A stretch of DNA of 64,000 nucleotides. Origin: Desulfosporosinus nitroreducens. GTDB lineage: Bacteria; Bacillota; Desulfitobacteriia; Desulfitobacteriales; Desulfitobacteriaceae. Positions 62,974 to 64,000 of this stretch are shown here, piece by piece (position 1 is the stretch's first letter; each line of letters begins with the position of its first letter). The notes below the pieces were generated by a model. It saw nothing but the letters and a program-made list of their open reading frames with translations, did no database searches and was not told where the DNA came from. A program made the position numbers and the translations under genes. The stretch covers positions 23,092-87,091 of the forward strand of contig NZ_JAMHFY010000022.1 in the NCBI RefSeq assembly GCF_023897015.1, in the 5' to 3' direction.

Positions 62974-63330
62974 TTATTCGTCATTATCTAAATCAGATCG
63001 AAATTCATAAATTGTTGCACTATCCGCTACTAGTTTAGGGTAAGATTCCTCTTCTTTCTCTCCTGGGTTCTAACCGTTTACTAACATCTTCATATCTAAA
63101 TTGAAATACCAGTAAGAACTATCTCCCAAACTTTCAAACCCTAGCTTCTCCCAAAAACTCTCCCATCTTGTCCTATAATACTTATATTGAGTTTCATCAG
63201 GTTCAGCTTCTCTCTCAGCATCATAGGCTGGTTCTGGTAGAACAATGAAACAACCTACCTTCAAATTAAACTGAGCCTCTATTACTTAAGACAATACATG
63301 AATTACTGCAGTTCCTACTTTTTTGTCTCA
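62974..63330 (-). pseudogene. GNAT acetyltransferase, decayed fragment
   Basis: A reading frame with three in-frame stops: TGA at 63330, TAA at 63288 and TAG at 63070, ending with TAA at 62974. Between them the sequence still looks like the C-terminal half of a GNAT: KKVGTAVIHVLS-stop-VIEAQFNLKVGCFIVLPEP, then WEKLGFESLGDSSYWYFNLD, and after the TAG NPGEKEEESYPKLVADSA. The N-terminal part is not seen. The frame is conserved, so the stops are recent. No selenocysteine explanation is needed because the stops are mixed. Confidence 0.7.
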
Positions 63331-63360
63331 CATCTGAAACAATATGCTCACAATGGGCCG

Positions 63361-63747
63361 CTAATCAAGCAATGACGTTCCATATGAATTATCTATAGCA
63401 CATAGCCATTTTCCATCAATATTTCTATAGATATAAGTTGCTCTTCGGTCCATGCTAAATTCTGATTCACTTTTATTATCAGCTTCCAGTAGGGTTTGAG
63501 AAATAACCAAAACCGTATCGCCAGCCTCAATCATTAGCATTTTACCTTGTGTAGGTATTACGCTGTTCTTAAAGTACTCGGCAATTTTTATAAAGGCTTT
63601 CTTAATAGCTTCTTTCCCATGAACTTCAAGGCCGGGTTTGACGACAAGAACCGCATCCTCAGTATAAAAATCCATTAAATCATCAAACCGTTCCTCTTTT
63701 ATTGCCTTGTCTGCAGCGTCTATCAATTCTTTTATTAAGTTATTCAT
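63361..63747 (-). CDS. SnoaL/NTF2-like protein
   Basis: A 128-residue protein of the NTF2-like (DUF4440/YybH) fold. It has the helix-strand start [40 protein letters not shown] (~28-47) and the C-terminal strand [17 protein letters not shown] (~104-120). These small cone-shaped domains bind ligands or act as enzymes; function unknown. The start lies after a purine-rich leader (GAGGAGCC). Confidence 0.8.
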   Translation of the reverse strand: MNNLIKELIDAADKAIKEERFDDLMDFYTEDAVLVVKPGLEVHGKEAIKKAFIKIAEYFKNSVIPTQGKMLMIEAGDTVLVISQTLLEADNKSESEFSMDRRATYIYRNIDGKWLCAIDNSYGTSLLD

Positions 63748-63819
63748 TTGTCTTCAGGCTCCTCACGTATAATATAAATTACTGGAACTTCAAATCAAAA
63801 AATCCTTCAAGCATAATTG

Positions 63820-63948
63820 CACAATCCGCGCCAGGACGGCGCGGTCTTTGCGACCAATTTCATTTAACGTTCCGAGGGTTTGCGACGCGTCCCAACCCAC
63901 TTTCATATTATCAAAGTGTCGCGAAACCCTCTGTTGTACTAAACCGCT
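63820..63948 (-). repeat. Dispersed structured repeat, copy 3
   Basis: A hairpin CCGCGCC/GGCGCGG (63826-63844), then a long stem GAGGGTTT (63874-63881) and AAACCCTC (63924-63931) around the conserved loop ACTTTCATATTATC (63899-63912). It fills most of 63748-64000, in which no gene is seen. Confidence 0.65.
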
Positions 63949-64000
63949 GCGCGGTGGCTTCTTTTAGCTCCAATTCTATATCCATGATATCATCTTTACT

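Noticed and set aside
63070..63264. Intact 64-residue protein
   Set aside because: Family-like sequence continues in frame beyond both ends through stops, so it is a piece of a decayed gene.
1..64000. CRISPR arrays, tRNA or rRNA genes, prophage
   Set aside because: No regularly spaced short repeats, no cloverleaf or rRNA motifs, and no phage structural genes or integrases were seen.

Overview
The window looks like chromosome of an anaerobic, spore-forming, low-GC Firmicute of the Peptococcaceae type (Desulfosporosinus/Desulfitobacterium-like). The evidence is gene content: a YtaF sporulation membrane protein, T-box and ykkC-family RNA leaders, a CoA-disulfide reductase/rhodanese, multihaem cytochromes c, a Rieske/cytochrome b complex, a molybdopterin oxidoreductase, and an Mrp/NifX/DUF134 cluster. 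This is inference; no rRNA or tRNA gene was seen.

Layout. 0-5.8 kb: lipoproteins, a PAP2 membrane enzyme, an MGDG-synthase-like glycosyltransferase, an MFS pump and a kinase-fold protein. 5.9-10.4 kb: proC-proB-proA behind a T-box leader, separated from it by about 0.9 kb of GC-rich tandem repeats. 10.4-18 kb: an ilvE-ilvB-ilvN-ilvC-leuA-(leuD fragment)-leuB operon under a ykkC-type riboswitch whose context fits ppGpp; leuC is absent and leuD lacks its 5' part. 18-20.3 kb: hom-thrB on the opposite strand. 20.5-24.6 kb: an atypical thioredoxin reductase and a PadR / ModA-like protein / ChrA operon. 24.8-37 kb: mostly single accessory genes, including D-aminoacylase, ThpR, a racemase, ilvD, methyltransferase, VanW and several GNATs. 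37-49 kb: sulfur and electron transfer. One operon is FmdB/ferredoxin/small coiled-coil protein/CoA-disulfide reductase. A longer one is cytochrome c / two YeeE-YedE halves / molybdoenzyme / FeS subunit / NrfD / Rieske / split cytochrome b / multihaem cytochrome. 49-56 kb: Mrp, NifX-like, DUF134, a CsoR-family repressor, a lytic transglycosylase, CoaE, YtaF and an ABC-F ATPase. 56-64 kb: small accessory genes, with three decayed genes and structured dispersed repeats.

The strongest candidate novelty is at 47275-47277. There an in-frame UGA replaces the conserved cysteine of the C-terminal YeeE/YedE half and is followed at the correct distance by a hairpin that fits the bacterial SECIS rules. 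This suggests a selenocysteine-containing sulfur-compound (perhaps thiosulfate) transporter next to a thiosulfate/polysulfide-reductase-like complex. Other points of interest are the leuC/leuD loss, the riboswitch and T-box leaders, a signal-less oxyanion-binding protein between PadR and ChrA, a thioredoxin reductase without an NADPH motif, and a repeat family whose hairpin stems differ in sequence but keep their pairing.
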